Shown piece after piece: positions 6,705-14,829 of a stretch of 24,627 nt of DNA (its first letter is position 1; every line of letters starts with the position of its first letter). The stretch is from Porticoccaceae bacterium. Its GTDB lineage: Bacteria > Pseudomonadota > Gammaproteobacteria > Pseudomonadales > Porticoccaceae. Made by a program: the position numbers and the translations under genes. The stretch spans positions 1-24,627 of the forward strand of contig JALOAH010000062.1 of NCBI GenBank assembly GCA_023228865.1, given 5' to 3'. The notes under the pieces are model-generated. The model did no database searches, had not been told where the DNA came from, and saw nothing but the letters and a program-made list of their open reading frames with translations.

Positions 6705-7967
6705 ATGAATAGCAGAGCAGAGTTTTCCGTGAAGACGCGAGGCACGCTGACCGAAGACGCCGGCTTGTCCACCGACCCGGTACCACTCAGTGTTTATCGA
6801 TCCCGGGAATTTTATGAGCAGGAAAAAGAGCAGATTTTCCGGCGCGCCTGGTTGCTGGTTGGCCGCGTAGAGGAACTGCCGAGTCCCGGTTGCTTTGTTC
6901 GCAAGGAACTTCCTCCCTTTGGTTTTTCTGCCCTTATCACCCACTCGAAAAGCGGCAAAATTCAGGCTTTTTACAATGCCTGCCCCCACAGAGGCAGCAC
7001 CATTGTCCACGAAGCAGAAGGCAAGAGTGGTCGCCTGGTGTGCCCCTACCATCGCTGGTCTTTCTCCCACGACGGGGAACTGGTGGGCATCACTGACGAG
7101 GGCAATTTTTTCGATATAGACAAGAAAAAATGCGGGTTAAAAACCATTGCCACCGACATTTGGGATGGCTGGATTTTTATCAACCTGCAACCAGAGCCTG
7201 AGGTGTCTCTGGAACAATTTCTCGGTCCGCTGAAGGACTTTCTCGGCGGGGTCAATTACATCAGCCCAGACAACTATTTCTCTTTTACCGCAGAGCTCGA
7301 CTCCAACTGGAAAACAGCCGCAGATGCCTTTATTGAAACCTACCATATTCCCCATATTCATCCGGAAACCCTGGCCACCACTTTTTCCTCAGGGATCAAT
7401 CCCTATGCCCGCCTGCTGGATGCGAAAATTCTAGGTTCCCATCGCGCAGTCTCCATGTTCGGCAACAATACCTACCAGCCAAAAAGTGGCAGCAGGGTTG
7501 AGGCCATTGGCCAGAGCCTTAGCAAAAGGGGCAGTGTTATTGCCGCTGCCAACAAAGAGGCTGCAGAGGCCTTTTTATCCCACCCGGCAGTGAATCCAAC
7601 AAATTCACCCCATTGGTCTATGGATGTGAATGCCATCTTTCCCCATGTCCAGATCGACTTTGGCCCGGGGGGCTTCTGGGTTCACCACTTCTGGCCAGCG
7701 GGGCACGACAAAACCGCCTATGAGGCGCGCTTCTACGCGGCAGAAGCAAAAACATTTTCCGAGCGTTTTCAGCAGGAGCTCTATCTTACTCGCGTTGCCG
7801 AAGTGGTGCTGGAGGATCTGTGCAATCTTCTCCACACCCAGCAGGGCATCAACTCGGGGGCTTTTGATGTTATGCCGCTACAGGATAGCGAGATCGCGAT
7901 CCGCCACTCCGTAGAGGAAGTGATCAAATGGGTCAATGCCGAATCAGTGAAGGAGATATTGCCATGA
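6705..7967 (+). CDS. Rieske non-heme iron oxygenase, alpha subunit
   Basis: A 420-aa ring-hydroxylating oxygenase alpha subunit. The Rieske [2Fe-2S] ligands are C93 and H95 in CPHRG and C113 and H116 in CPYH. The catalytic domain has NWKTAADAFIETYHIPHIH, giving H214 and H219 as mononuclear iron ligands, with a carboxylate near E370/D371 (VVLEDLCNL) as the likely third. The residue in the inter-subunit electron-transfer position is Glu211, where naphthalene-type dioxygenases have Asp; Glu here is seen in quaternary-ammonium oxygenases such as CntA. AGAGGA lies upstream of the ATG. No beta subunit, ferredoxin or reductase gene lies in the window, so electrons must come from elsewhere. The substrate is unknown. 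The gene overlaps the next one by four bases. Confidence 0.93.
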   Translation: MNSRAEFSVKTRGTLTEDAGLSTDPVPLSVYRSREFYEQEKEQIFRRAWLLVGRVEELPSPGCFVRKELPPFGFSALITHSKSGKIQAFYNACPHRGSTIVHEAEGKSGRLVCPYHRWSFSHDGELVGITDEGNFFDIDKKKCGLKTIATDIWDGWIFINLQPEPEVSLEQFLGPLKDFLGGVNYISPDNYFSFTAELDSNWKTAADAFIETYHIPHIHPETLATTFSSGINPYARLLDAKILGSHRAVSMFGNNTYQPKSGSRVEAIGQSLSKRGSVIAAANKEAAEAFLSHPAVNPTNSPHWSMDVNAIFPHVQIDFGPGGFWVHHFWPAGHDKTAYEARFYAAEAKTFSERFQQELYLTRVAEVVLEDLCNLLHTQQGINSGAFDVMPLQDSEIAIRHSVEEVIKWVNAESVKEILP

Positions 7968-8320
7968 GCCACTCAACTAATCACCGCCCCCTGCCCGCAG
8001 GGTTTGAAACACTGCAACCTTTTGTCTCCAAGTGGGCGGGGGCAACCAGCCTGGAACGCATGACCACTCGCGCCGAGGCCGATTATGCCGAGATAAAAGA
8101 TTTTTACGATGCCATGGTGGAAAAGGCAGAAGACGCCATTGCATTGATTAATCAATATCCCCTGAAAGCCATGCCCGAAGATGTGGAAAACCTGGCAAAG
8201 CTGACATTGGCTCTCTGTCAGGCCGCAGTGGCCATTGAATTTCACGGCCAGCCGCGGGCGCCGGGCACACCCTATCCTAACAGTATCAAACTCACCAAAG
8301 GCATGTTCCCACTGGGCTAG
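7964..8320 (+). CDS. conserved-looking small protein coupled to the oxygenase
   Basis: A 118-aa soluble, mostly helical protein with no signal peptide, membrane segment or cofactor motif. Its ATG overlaps the oxygenase stop (ATGA), and AAGGAGATATTGCC is a strong ribosome binding site, so the two are translationally coupled. The sequence LPAGFETLQPFVSKWA, then an AEIKDFYDAMVEKAEDAIALI helix region and PLKAMPEDVENLAKLTLALC suggests an alpha-helical accessory protein. I think similar proteins occur beside Rieske genes in other proteobacteria but cannot name a family. A role as small partner or stabiliser of the oxygenase is inferred from context only. Confidence 0.75.
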   Translation: MSHSTNHRPLPAGFETLQPFVSKWAGATSLERMTTRAEADYAEIKDFYDAMVEKAEDAIALINQYPLKAMPEDVENLAKLTLALCQAAVAIEFHGQPRAPGTPYPNSIKLTKGMFPLG

Positions 8321-8749
8321 TCTCGATCTTCGAACCAGTTTAAAACCCAGGGAAGGGTTTTATTCGACACCAATTCCCCTCTTTTTTAACTAATGCTGTT
8401 GATTGTGATCGTTCGGCATATGTGGCATATGTATTGCTGAACCGTCGCTGATTTCGCCAAATTGAAACTCCCCATTAAAATCAATGACGCCTTGACGTTA
8501 TTTTCGGCGCCACCGCCCTGCCCGCAAGGATTGGCTCAAGGCCATTGGCGCCGGACTGCTGCGATTTTTCTCCTGTTGAACTGGGAAAGTGGCCGATCCG
8601 ACACACCGACTTTGCCCCGCTTCGGCAAAGGCATAAATCTGTGCGTGGCAGCACGACAAATGCTAGTATCGCCCTCTGTATTGGATAGGGGGATTGATGA
8701 TTCTACGGGTAAATAATCCTGCGGCTTTGGCAGTTATGGCACAGAATTT
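8321..8749. other. 429-base intergenic region before the Mrp operon
   Basis: No supported gene. An 84-codon frame (8462-8716) has no ribosome binding site and an unremarkable translation. The left end has a perfect hairpin (8341-8362). CATATG occurs twice nine bases apart near 8416-8430. A five-codon frame (8736-8753) ends on the mnhA start as ATGA and might couple translation, since mnhA itself has no visible Shine-Dalgarno. The operon promoter must lie here, but I found no strong consensus match. Confidence 0.5.
8341..8362 (+). terminator. hairpin after the oxygenase unit, candidate terminator
   Basis: TAAAACCC (8341-8348) and GGGTTTTA (8355-8362) form a perfect 8-bp stem with a six-base loop, 21 bases after the stop of the 118-aa gene. 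The stem's own TTTT run is its only T-tract, so it resembles a short intrinsic terminator with a weak tail. It would end the regulator/oxygenase transcript. Confidence 0.5.
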
Positions 8750-11641
8750 ATGATCCAGGCTCTCATCATCCTTCCTTTTCTCGGCAGCCTGATTGCGGTC
8801 TTCCTGCCGGCAAATCCCCGCAACCACGAGTCCTGGCTGGCCGGTGCCGTCTCACTGCTGGGTTTGTTGCTGACTTCCCTGCTGTACCTGAGGGTGGGGG
8901 ATGGCGAGGTGGTGCGCTACCAATGGCAGTGGCTGCCCCAGTACGGGTTGGATTTCGTGCTGCGCATGGATGGTCTGGCCTGGCTGTTCGCCATGCTGGT
9001 ACAGGGTATCGGCCTGCTGGTGGTGCTCTACGCCCGTTATTACATGTCTCCCAAGGATCCGGCAGCCAGATTCTTTGCCTTTCTGCTGGCCTTTATGGGC
9101 TCCATGCTCGGAGTAGTGCTGTCGGGCAATCTGATCCAACTGGTGGTGTTCTGGGAGCTGACCAGCCTGACGTCCTTCCTGCTGATCGGTTACTGGCACC
9201 ACCGCATCGATGCCCGCCGCGGCGCGCGCATGGCGTTCACGGTAACTGCTGCAGGTGGCCTCTGTCTGCTGGCTGGCGCGCTGGTACTCGGCCATATCGT
9301 CGGCAGCTACGACCTCGACGTGGTGCTGGCCTCCGGGGATCTGATCCGCAGCCATGACTGGTACCGGGCGGCGCTGGTGCTGATCGCCCTCGGCGCCCTC
9401 ACCAAGAGCGCCCAGTTTCCCTTTCATTTCTGGCTGCCCCACGCCATGGCGGCGCCGACCCCGGTATCGGCCTATCTGCACTCCGCCACCATGGTAAAGG
9501 CCGGAGTGTTTCTACTGACGCGCCTGTGGCCGGTGCTGTCCGGCACGCCGGAGTGGTTCTGGCTGATCGCCGGAGCCGGGGTGTGCACCCTGTTGCTGGG
9601 CTCCTTTTTTGCCATTTTTCAGCACGACCTCAAGGGTCTGCTGGCCTATTCCACCGTCAGCCACCTGGGCTTGATCACCGTACTGCTGGGCATGGGCACC
9701 CCTCTCGCCGTGGTGGCGGCGATCTTCCATACGCTGAACCACGCCATCTTCAAGGCGTCGCTGTTCATGGCCGCAGGCATCATAGATCACGAGAGCGGCA
9801 CCAGGGATATGAGGCTGTTGCGAGGGCTCTATCAGGCGCTGCCCATCACCGCCACGTTGGCCATCGTGGCCAGCGCTTCCATGGCCGGTGTGCCGCTGCT
9901 CAACGGCTTCCTTTCCAAAGAAATGTTTTTTGCCGAGACCCTGCTAGTTGGCGGTGCGCAAAACTGGTGGATGTCCCTGGCGGCAGTGGCAATGGGGATT
10001 TTCGCCGTGGCTTATTCACTGCGTTTCATCAGCGTGTTTTTAGGCAAGCTGGCGGAGGATCTGCCGCAGAAACCCCACGAGCCGCCACGATGGATGCGCT
10101 TTCCCGTTGAATTGCTGGTGCTGCTGTGTCTGGTGGTCGGAATCACCCCGGGGTTGAGCGTCAGGCCGTTCCTGGACAGGGCAGTTTTGTCGGTGCTCGG
10201 CACAGAAGCTCCCGTCTACAACCTCGCCATCTGGCACGGCTTCAACCTGCCACTGCTCATGAGTATGATCGCCCTGGCGGGGGGCATTCTGCTCTACATA
10301 CTGCTGCGTCGTTTCTACGACCTGAGCAACAGCGACAGGGTGCCCCTGTTCCACCACATCAACGGCGCAAAGTTGTATGACGACAACATGCAGCGCCTGT
10401 ACCAGGTGACGGGCTGGCTGGTGAGAAGGCTGGGCAGCCAACGTCTGCAGCCCCAACTGCTGCTGATCCTGGTCGCGTTGGCTGCCGTGTCCCTGTTGCT
10501 GCTCCGACCCTCCGTCCCAACTGGCGGAATCTTCCAGGACGGCACCTGGGGGTTTTCCCTGATGTGGTTGATCGGTTGCATCTGCGCCGTGACGGCCGCC
10601 TGGCAGGCCAAGTACCACCGCCTTGCCGCCCTGCTCCTGGTGGGCGGCACGGGCATCGTCACCAGCATGACGTTCCTGTGGCTATCCGCCCCGGATCTGG
10701 CACTGACCCAACTGATGGTGGAGACCGTCACCACGGTGCTGATCCTGCTGGGATTGCGCTGGCTTCCGCCGCGTATCCTTCCCAGCAAGATGAATATTCA
10801 GGTGCCGCGCCGTGTATGGTTGCGACGTTCCCGGGATCTGGTCGTCGCCATTGCCTGTGGCCTGACCATGACCGCCATCAGTTACGCGGTGCTGATGCGC
10901 CCGACGCCCGGAACGATCTCGGACTTCTTCCTGTTGCACGCCAAAAGCGAGGGCGGCGGCAGCAATGTGGTCAACGTGCTGCTGGTGGATTTCCGCGCGT
11001 TCGATACCCTGGGGGAAATTACCGTGCTGGCCATCGTCGCCCTCACGGTCTACGCCCTGCTGCGCCGCTTCCGTCCGGCTCCGGAAAGCGCTGCCATTCC
11101 TCCCCAGCAGACCAACCCTCTTGACCCCGCAAGCAAAGAGACTCCGGCGCAGCAGGCCGATAACGGCTACCTGATGGTGCCGGCGGTCTATCTGCGTTTT
11201 CTGCTGCCGTTTATGGTCATGGCGGCAGTGTATTTCTTCATGCGCGGCCACAATCTGCCGGGGGGCGGCTTCGTCGCCGGCCTGATCTTCGCGGTGGCGC
11301 TGATCGTACAATACGTGGTGGGCGGCACCGCCTGGGTGGAATCCCGTCTTCCCGTGGATCCCCACAAGTGGATTGCCTGGGGGCTTGGCACCGCCTGCGC
11401 AACCGGACTCGGAGCCTGGCTGCTGGGTTATCCCTTCCTCACCAGCCATACGGCGCATATCCATCTGCCAGTGCTGGGCGAGATCCACCTGCCCAGCGCC
11501 TTTGTTTTCGATTTCGGGGTTTTCCTGTTGGTGGTGGGTGCCACCATGCTGATTCTCACGGCTCTGTCGCACCAATCCATTCGCAGCCACCGCCTGCCAG
11601 CGGGCGACGGCGCCGCCACGACTTCTGGAGGTGGCAACTGA
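8750..11641 (+). CDS. mnhA: Mrp antiporter fused subunit A/B
   Basis: A 963-aa polytopic inner-membrane protein, the large subunit of the Mrp Na+(K+)/H+ antiporter. Residues about 60-400 form the NuoL-like proton-translocating core. It holds VVFWELTSL with Glu136, and LTKSAQFPFHFWLPHAM with Lys219 followed by Lys250, all positions expected for ion translocation. The part after about residue 560 holds the MrpA C-terminal domain. Residues about 803-940 (RFLLPFMVMAAVYFF, then GGGFVAG) match a separate MrpB. This A-B fusion defines the six-gene PhaAB/ShaAB-type operon. The ATG at 8750 lacks a clear ribosome binding site. Its stop shares one base with the start of mnhC. The complex exports cations against the proton gradient for pH and salt tolerance. 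Confidence 0.94.
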   Translation: MIQALIILPFLGSLIAVFLPANPRNHESWLAGAVSLLGLLLTSLLYLRVGDGEVVRYQWQWLPQYGLDFVLRMDGLAWLFAMLVQGIGLLVVLYARYYMSPKDPAARFFAFLLAFMGSMLGVVLSGNLIQLVVFWELTSLTSFLLIGYWHHRIDARRGARMAFTVTAAGGLCLLAGALVLGHIVGSYDLDVVLASGDLIRSHDWYRAALVLIALGALTKSAQFPFHFWLPHAMAAPTPVSAYLHSATMVKAGVFLLTRLWPVLSGTPEWFWLIAGAGVCTLLLGSFFAIFQHDLKGLLAYSTVSHLGLITVLLGMGTPLAVVAAIFHTLNHAIFKASLFMAAGIIDHESGTRDMRLLRGLYQALPITATLAIVASASMAGVPLLNGFLSKEMFFAETLLVGGAQNWWMSLAAVAMGIFAVAYSLRFISVFLGKLAEDLPQKPHEPPRWMRFPVELLVLLCLVVGITPGLSVRPFLDRAVLSVLGTEAPVYNLAIWHGFNLPLLMSMIALAGGILLYILLRRFYDLSNSDRVPLFHHINGAKLYDDNMQRLYQVTGWLVRRLGSQRLQPQLLLILVALAAVSLLLLRPSVPTGGIFQDGTWGFSLMWLIGCICAVTAAWQAKYHRLAALLLVGGTGIVTSMTFLWLSAPDLALTQLMVETVTTVLILLGLRWLPPRILPSKMNIQVPRRVWLRRSRDLVVAIACGLTMTAISYAVLMRPTPGTISDFFLLHAKSEGGGSNVVNVLLVDFRAFDTLGEITVLAIVALTVYALLRRFRPAPESAAIPPQQTNPLDPASKETPAQQADNGYLMVPAVYLRFLLPFMVMAAVYFFMRGHNLPGGGFVAGLIFAVALIVQYVVGGTAWVESRLPVDPHKWIAWGLGTACATGLGAWLLGYPFLTSHTAHIHLPVLGEIHLPSAFVFDFGVFLLVVGATMLILTALSHQSIRSHRLPAGDGAATTSGGGN

Positions 11642-11985
11642 TGGAACTGACTATCGCCATTGCCATCGGTGTACTGTTCGGATCGGGAGTGTGGTTGATT
11701 CTGCGGCCGCGCTCCTTTCAGGTGCTCACCGGGTTGCTGCTGATGTCCTACGCGGTCAATCTGTTTATCTTCATCATGGGGCAGCTGTGGGTGGATATGC
11801 CCCCCCTGACCCTCGACGATGGGGTGCCAAATCCCCGCGACTTTGCCGATCCCCTGCCCCAGGCTCTGGTGCTCACCGCCATCGTTATCGGCTTTGCCAC
11901 CACCGCTCTCTACCTGGTGCTGATGATCGGTTCCCGGGGCGTGACCGGCACGGATCACGTGGATGGCAAGGAGACCGGCCAATGA
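11641..11985 (+). CDS. mnhC: Mrp antiporter subunit C (NuoK-like)
   Basis: A 114-aa membrane protein with three predicted helices, the size and layout of MrpC/NuoK. It begins at once with a helix, continues through LLLMSYAVNLFIF and ends with ALVLTAIVIGFATTALYLVL, a family-typical third helix. The loop between helices 2 and 3 contains DPLPQALVLT, the highly conserved MrpC signature. Its start overlaps the mnhA stop by one base, and GGAGGTGG just upstream is a strong ribosome binding site. Its stop overlaps the mnhD start (ATGA). Confidence 0.94.
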   Translation: MELTIAIAIGVLFGSGVWLILRPRSFQVLTGLLLMSYAVNLFIFIMGQLWVDMPPLTLDDGVPNPRDFADPLPQALVLTAIVIGFATTALYLVLMIGSRGVTGTDHVDGKETGQ

Positions 11986-13595
11986 GCCTGCACTGGAGTC
12001 AGCACCTGATTCTGGCACCGGTGCTGCTGCCCCTACTGTGCGGTACGCTGCTGATCCTGCTCAACGAAAGTCGCCACCAGCTGAAATTCGCCATCAACTT
12101 CGCCTCGGTGCTGGGATTGCTCACGGCAGCCATCCTGCTGATGGCGATGACGGACAGCGGCTACTGGCAGGATGGCATCGGCGTCTATCTCGCCGCCAAC
12201 TGGGCGGCGCCTTTTGGCATTGCCCTGGTGGCGGATCGCCTGGCGGCGCTGATGCTGCTCCTCACCGCAGTGCTCGCCGGGTGTGCGCTGCTGTACTCCA
12301 TGCTGCGCTGGAGCCGCATTGGAGTGCACTTCCACTCCCTGTTTCAATTCCTGTTGATGGGGATCAACGGCACCTTCCTGACCCATGATCTGTTCAACCT
12401 GTTTGTATTTTTCGAAGTGATGCTGGCGGCGTCCTACGGGCTGGTGCTGCACGGCTACAATCTCAATCGCATCCGCGCCGGCATGCAGTTTATCGCCGTC
12501 AATCTGGTGGCTTCACTGATGTTTCTGATCGGTATTGCGCTTATCTACGCCACCACCGGCACCCTCAATATGTCCGACCTTGCCCAGCGCCTGGCGGATG
12601 TCGGCGAGGCCGATATGGTGTTGCTGAAAGTGGGCGCGGCCGTTCTGGGCATCGCCTTTCTGATCAAAAGCGCCATGTGGCCACTGGGCTTCTGGCTGCC
12701 CACGACCTATGCGGCGGCTTCACCGCCGGTGGCAGCGATGTTTGTCCTGATGACCAAGGTGGGAACCTATGTGATCCTGCGTCTGTGGCTGCTGCTGTTT
12801 TCCGGGGATGACGGCGCCGCCGCTGGCTTCGGAGCCAACGTCCTGCTGTGGGGCGGCATGGCGACCATTGCCTTCGGCGCAGTGGGCATGCTGGCCAGCG
12901 ACAAACAGGGCAAACTGACAGGCTATGCCGCCATCATTTCCTCCGGCACCCTGCTGGCGGTTATTGGCCTCGGGCAGCAGGCTCTGGTGACCGCTGGGCT
13001 GTTTTATCTGCTCAGCTCCACCCTGGCGATGGCGGCCTTTATGCTGTTGATCGAACTTATCGAACGCAGTCGCAACCCGGTGGAGGCCATGCTGGCTCTG
13101 ACCATGGAGGCCTTCGAATTCGAGGAAACCCCCGAGCAACCGGTGGGCGTCGGCATGCCGGCTGCCCTGGCCTTTCTCGGCCTGTCCTTCGCCTGTTGCG
13201 CGCTGGTGATCACCGGCCTGCCACCCCTGTCCGGTTTCATCGCTAAATTCAGTTTGTTTCACTCCCTGCTCAACGGGGATGGTGGCAATGTTGCCCCGTC
13301 CAGCCTGACCCTGATGGTTCTCATGCTATTGTCGGGACTGGCCGCCATCATCGCACTGATGCGCTTTGGCGTGCGAACGTTCTGGGCGTCGGGCGCCGTC
13401 AATGCGCGCCTGCAGATCACCGAGGTGGTTCCTGTCGGCCTGCTGTTGCTGCTGTCTGTGGTTCTGACTGTACAGGCCGAACCCATTTTTGCCTATCTGG
13501 AGCGCATCAGCGCAGATCTGCAGCGGCCAGAACTCTATCCCGGGCGGGTGCTTGCGGAACCTGTGGTGCCCGGTGTTGTGGACGGAGGAAAATGA
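11982..13595 (+). CDS. mnhD: Mrp antiporter subunit D (NuoN/M-like)
   Basis: A 537-aa polytopic protein homologous to the proton-channel subunits of complex I. Key positions are visible: Glu145 in LFVFFEVMLAASYG, and Lys229 in LIKSAMWPLGFWLP followed by AASPPVAAMFVLMTKVG. The C-terminal part has PLSGFIAKFSLF, also typical. A hydrophilic insert around residues 370-390 is rich in Glu (EFEETPEQ). Its ATG overlaps the mnhC stop (ATGA). The hydrophobic core and length match MrpD. Confidence 0.94.
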   Translation: MSLHWSQHLILAPVLLPLLCGTLLILLNESRHQLKFAINFASVLGLLTAAILLMAMTDSGYWQDGIGVYLAANWAAPFGIALVADRLAALMLLLTAVLAGCALLYSMLRWSRIGVHFHSLFQFLLMGINGTFLTHDLFNLFVFFEVMLAASYGLVLHGYNLNRIRAGMQFIAVNLVASLMFLIGIALIYATTGTLNMSDLAQRLADVGEADMVLLKVGAAVLGIAFLIKSAMWPLGFWLPTTYAAASPPVAAMFVLMTKVGTYVILRLWLLLFSGDDGAAAGFGANVLLWGGMATIAFGAVGMLASDKQGKLTGYAAIISSGTLLAVIGLGQQALVTAGLFYLLSSTLAMAAFMLLIELIERSRNPVEAMLALTMEAFEFEETPEQPVGVGMPAALAFLGLSFACCALVITGLPPLSGFIAKFSLFHSLLNGDGGNVAPSSLTLMVLMLLSGLAAIIALMRFGVRTFWASGAVNARLQITEVVPVGLLLLLSVVLTVQAEPIFAYLERISADLQRPELYPGRVLAEPVVPGVVDGGK

Positions 13596-14104
13596 TGGTG
13601 AAACGCTGGCTGCCCAGTCCTCTCACGTCCGCCGCGCTGTTCGTCGTCTGGCTGTTGATCAACCAGAGTATCGCGCCGGCTCATGTGCTGCTGGCGCTGG
13701 TGCTGGCGCTCGGCATTCCCCTGCTGACCCGACCGCTGCAGCCGTTGGGCGATCCCGTACTGGTAAAACCCCTTGCCCTGTTGCGCCTGCTGGCCATGGC
13801 GCTGGTGGAAATTATCCGCTCGTGCTTCAATGTCAGCCGCGTTATTCTGCTCGCCAAATCGAGGGGCGTCAGATCCCAGTTTATCCGGATTCCCCTCGAC
13901 CTTCGCAATCCCTACGGGCTGGGGCTGTTGTCGTGCCTGATCAACTCGACGCCGGGTACCGTGTGGGTGGAAATCCTCCCCGGCAGCAACGAACTGGCGC
14001 TCCATGTCTTCGATCTCCACGACGAACAGTGGTGGATCGACACCATCAAAGGGCGTTACGAAAAACCGTTGATCGATGTTTTTGAAAAAAGGGTGGAGCC
14101 ATGA
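13592..14104 (+). CDS. mnhE: Mrp antiporter subunit E
   Basis: A 170-aa protein with two or three N-terminal helices (residues about 10-75) and a soluble C-terminal domain, as expected for MrpE. Family features include PLALLRLLAMALVEIIRSCF and the region LGLLSCLINSTPGTVWVEIL, the conserved TPGT motif. Translation can start at either of two adjacent ATG codons (13592 or 13595); the first overlaps the mnhD stop as ATGA, and GGAGG lies just upstream. MrpE is needed for full activity of the complex in other bacteria. Confidence 0.93.
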   Translation: MMVKRWLPSPLTSAALFVVWLLINQSIAPAHVLLALVLALGIPLLTRPLQPLGDPVLVKPLALLRLLAMALVEIIRSCFNVSRVILLAKSRGVRSQFIRIPLDLRNPYGLGLLSCLINSTPGTVWVEILPGSNELALHVFDLHDEQWWIDTIKGRYEKPLIDVFEKRVEP

Positions 14105-14379
14105 CAGGGTTGCTGACATTTTCCATGAATTTCATCTTTGCCTGCGTCATTCTCGCCATGCTGTGCTGTACCGCCCGCCTACTGATCGGCCCCTCGGCTC
14201 AAGATCGGGTTCTGGCTCTGGACACCCTGTGGATGTGCGCCATGCTGCTGGCCTTGGTCCTGGGGATTCGCTTCGGCAGCCAGATTTACTTTGAGGCGGC
14301 GATACTTATCGTGCTGATCGGCTTCGTGTCCACCGTCGCCCTGGCCAAATTCCTGATTCGCGGGGAGATTATCGAATGA
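14101..14379 (+). CDS. mnhF: Mrp antiporter subunit F
   Basis: A 92-aa, three-helix membrane protein matching MrpF. The conserved loop RLLIGPSAQDRVLALDTL between helices 1 and 2 is diagnostic, with the Asp in the DRVLALD segment. The start overlaps the mnhE stop (ATGA, 14101-14104) and the stop overlaps the mnhG start, so translation is coupled along the operon. Length is normal. Confidence 0.93.
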   Translation: MTGLLTFSMNFIFACVILAMLCCTARLLIGPSAQDRVLALDTLWMCAMLLALVLGIRFGSQIYFEAAILIVLIGFVSTVALAKFLIRGEIIE

Positions 14380-14750
14380 GCGACATCGCAAGCCTCCCTG
14401 TGTGGATCGCCCTGCCGATAAGCCTGCTGTTGATCCTTGGCGGCACCATCATTCTGATCGGCGCCCTGGGTCTGCTGCGCCTGCCCAATTTCTACCAGCG
14501 CATCCACGGCCCGGCCATCACCATTACACTGGGTGCCGGCTGCGTCCTTGTTGCGTCGATGATCTATTTCTCGGCGCTCCAGTCGCGCCCGGTGATCCAT
14601 GAGCTGATCATCAGCGTCTTTATCCTGATGACGGCGCCGGTGGTGGCGATGCTGATCATGAGGGCGGCGGTCTACCGGGATCTGCGGGGAGGCAAGCGGG
14701 ATACCGGTGCGTCGTCTGGCGACGTCTACCGTTTTCCGGTCGAGAAGTAG
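14376..14750 (+). CDS. mnhG: Mrp antiporter subunit G
   Basis: A 124-aa, three-helix protein matching MrpG, with GALGLLRLPNFYQRIHGPAI, the conserved LRLPDFYxRxHA-like motif, after helix 1. The C-terminal tail (about residues 105-124) is hydrophilic. It is the last Mrp gene, overlapping mnhF by four bases; an MscS-type gene follows 79 bases later. With A/B, C, D, E and F this completes a full set of Mrp subunits. Confidence 0.93.
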   Translation: MSDIASLPVWIALPISLLLILGGTIILIGALGLLRLPNFYQRIHGPAITITLGAGCVLVASMIYFSALQSRPVIHELIISVFILMTAPVVAMLIMRAAVYRDLRGGKRDTGASSGDVYRFPVEK

Positions 14751-14829
14751 CAATATGCTGTTGCCGCGAAGCCATGGGCTCCCGCTTGAAACAGAAAACT
14801 GACCCCTTGAACGAATAACAGGTACGTGA

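Noticed and set aside
8413..8430. Repeated CATATG near the oxygenase terminator as a possible regulator site
   Set aside because: CATATG is itself a palindrome and two copies within AT-rich DNA are weak evidence; no linked regulator is evident.
8462..8716. 84-codon frame before the Mrp operon
   Set aside because: No ribosome binding site, no similarity, unremarkable composition; most likely the operon's leader region.
10682..11590. 302-codon minus-strand frame inside mnhA (and similar ones in mnhD and the channel gene)
   Set aside because: Gln/His/Gly-rich antisense of a GC-rich membrane-protein gene, a common artefact; no ribosome binding site.
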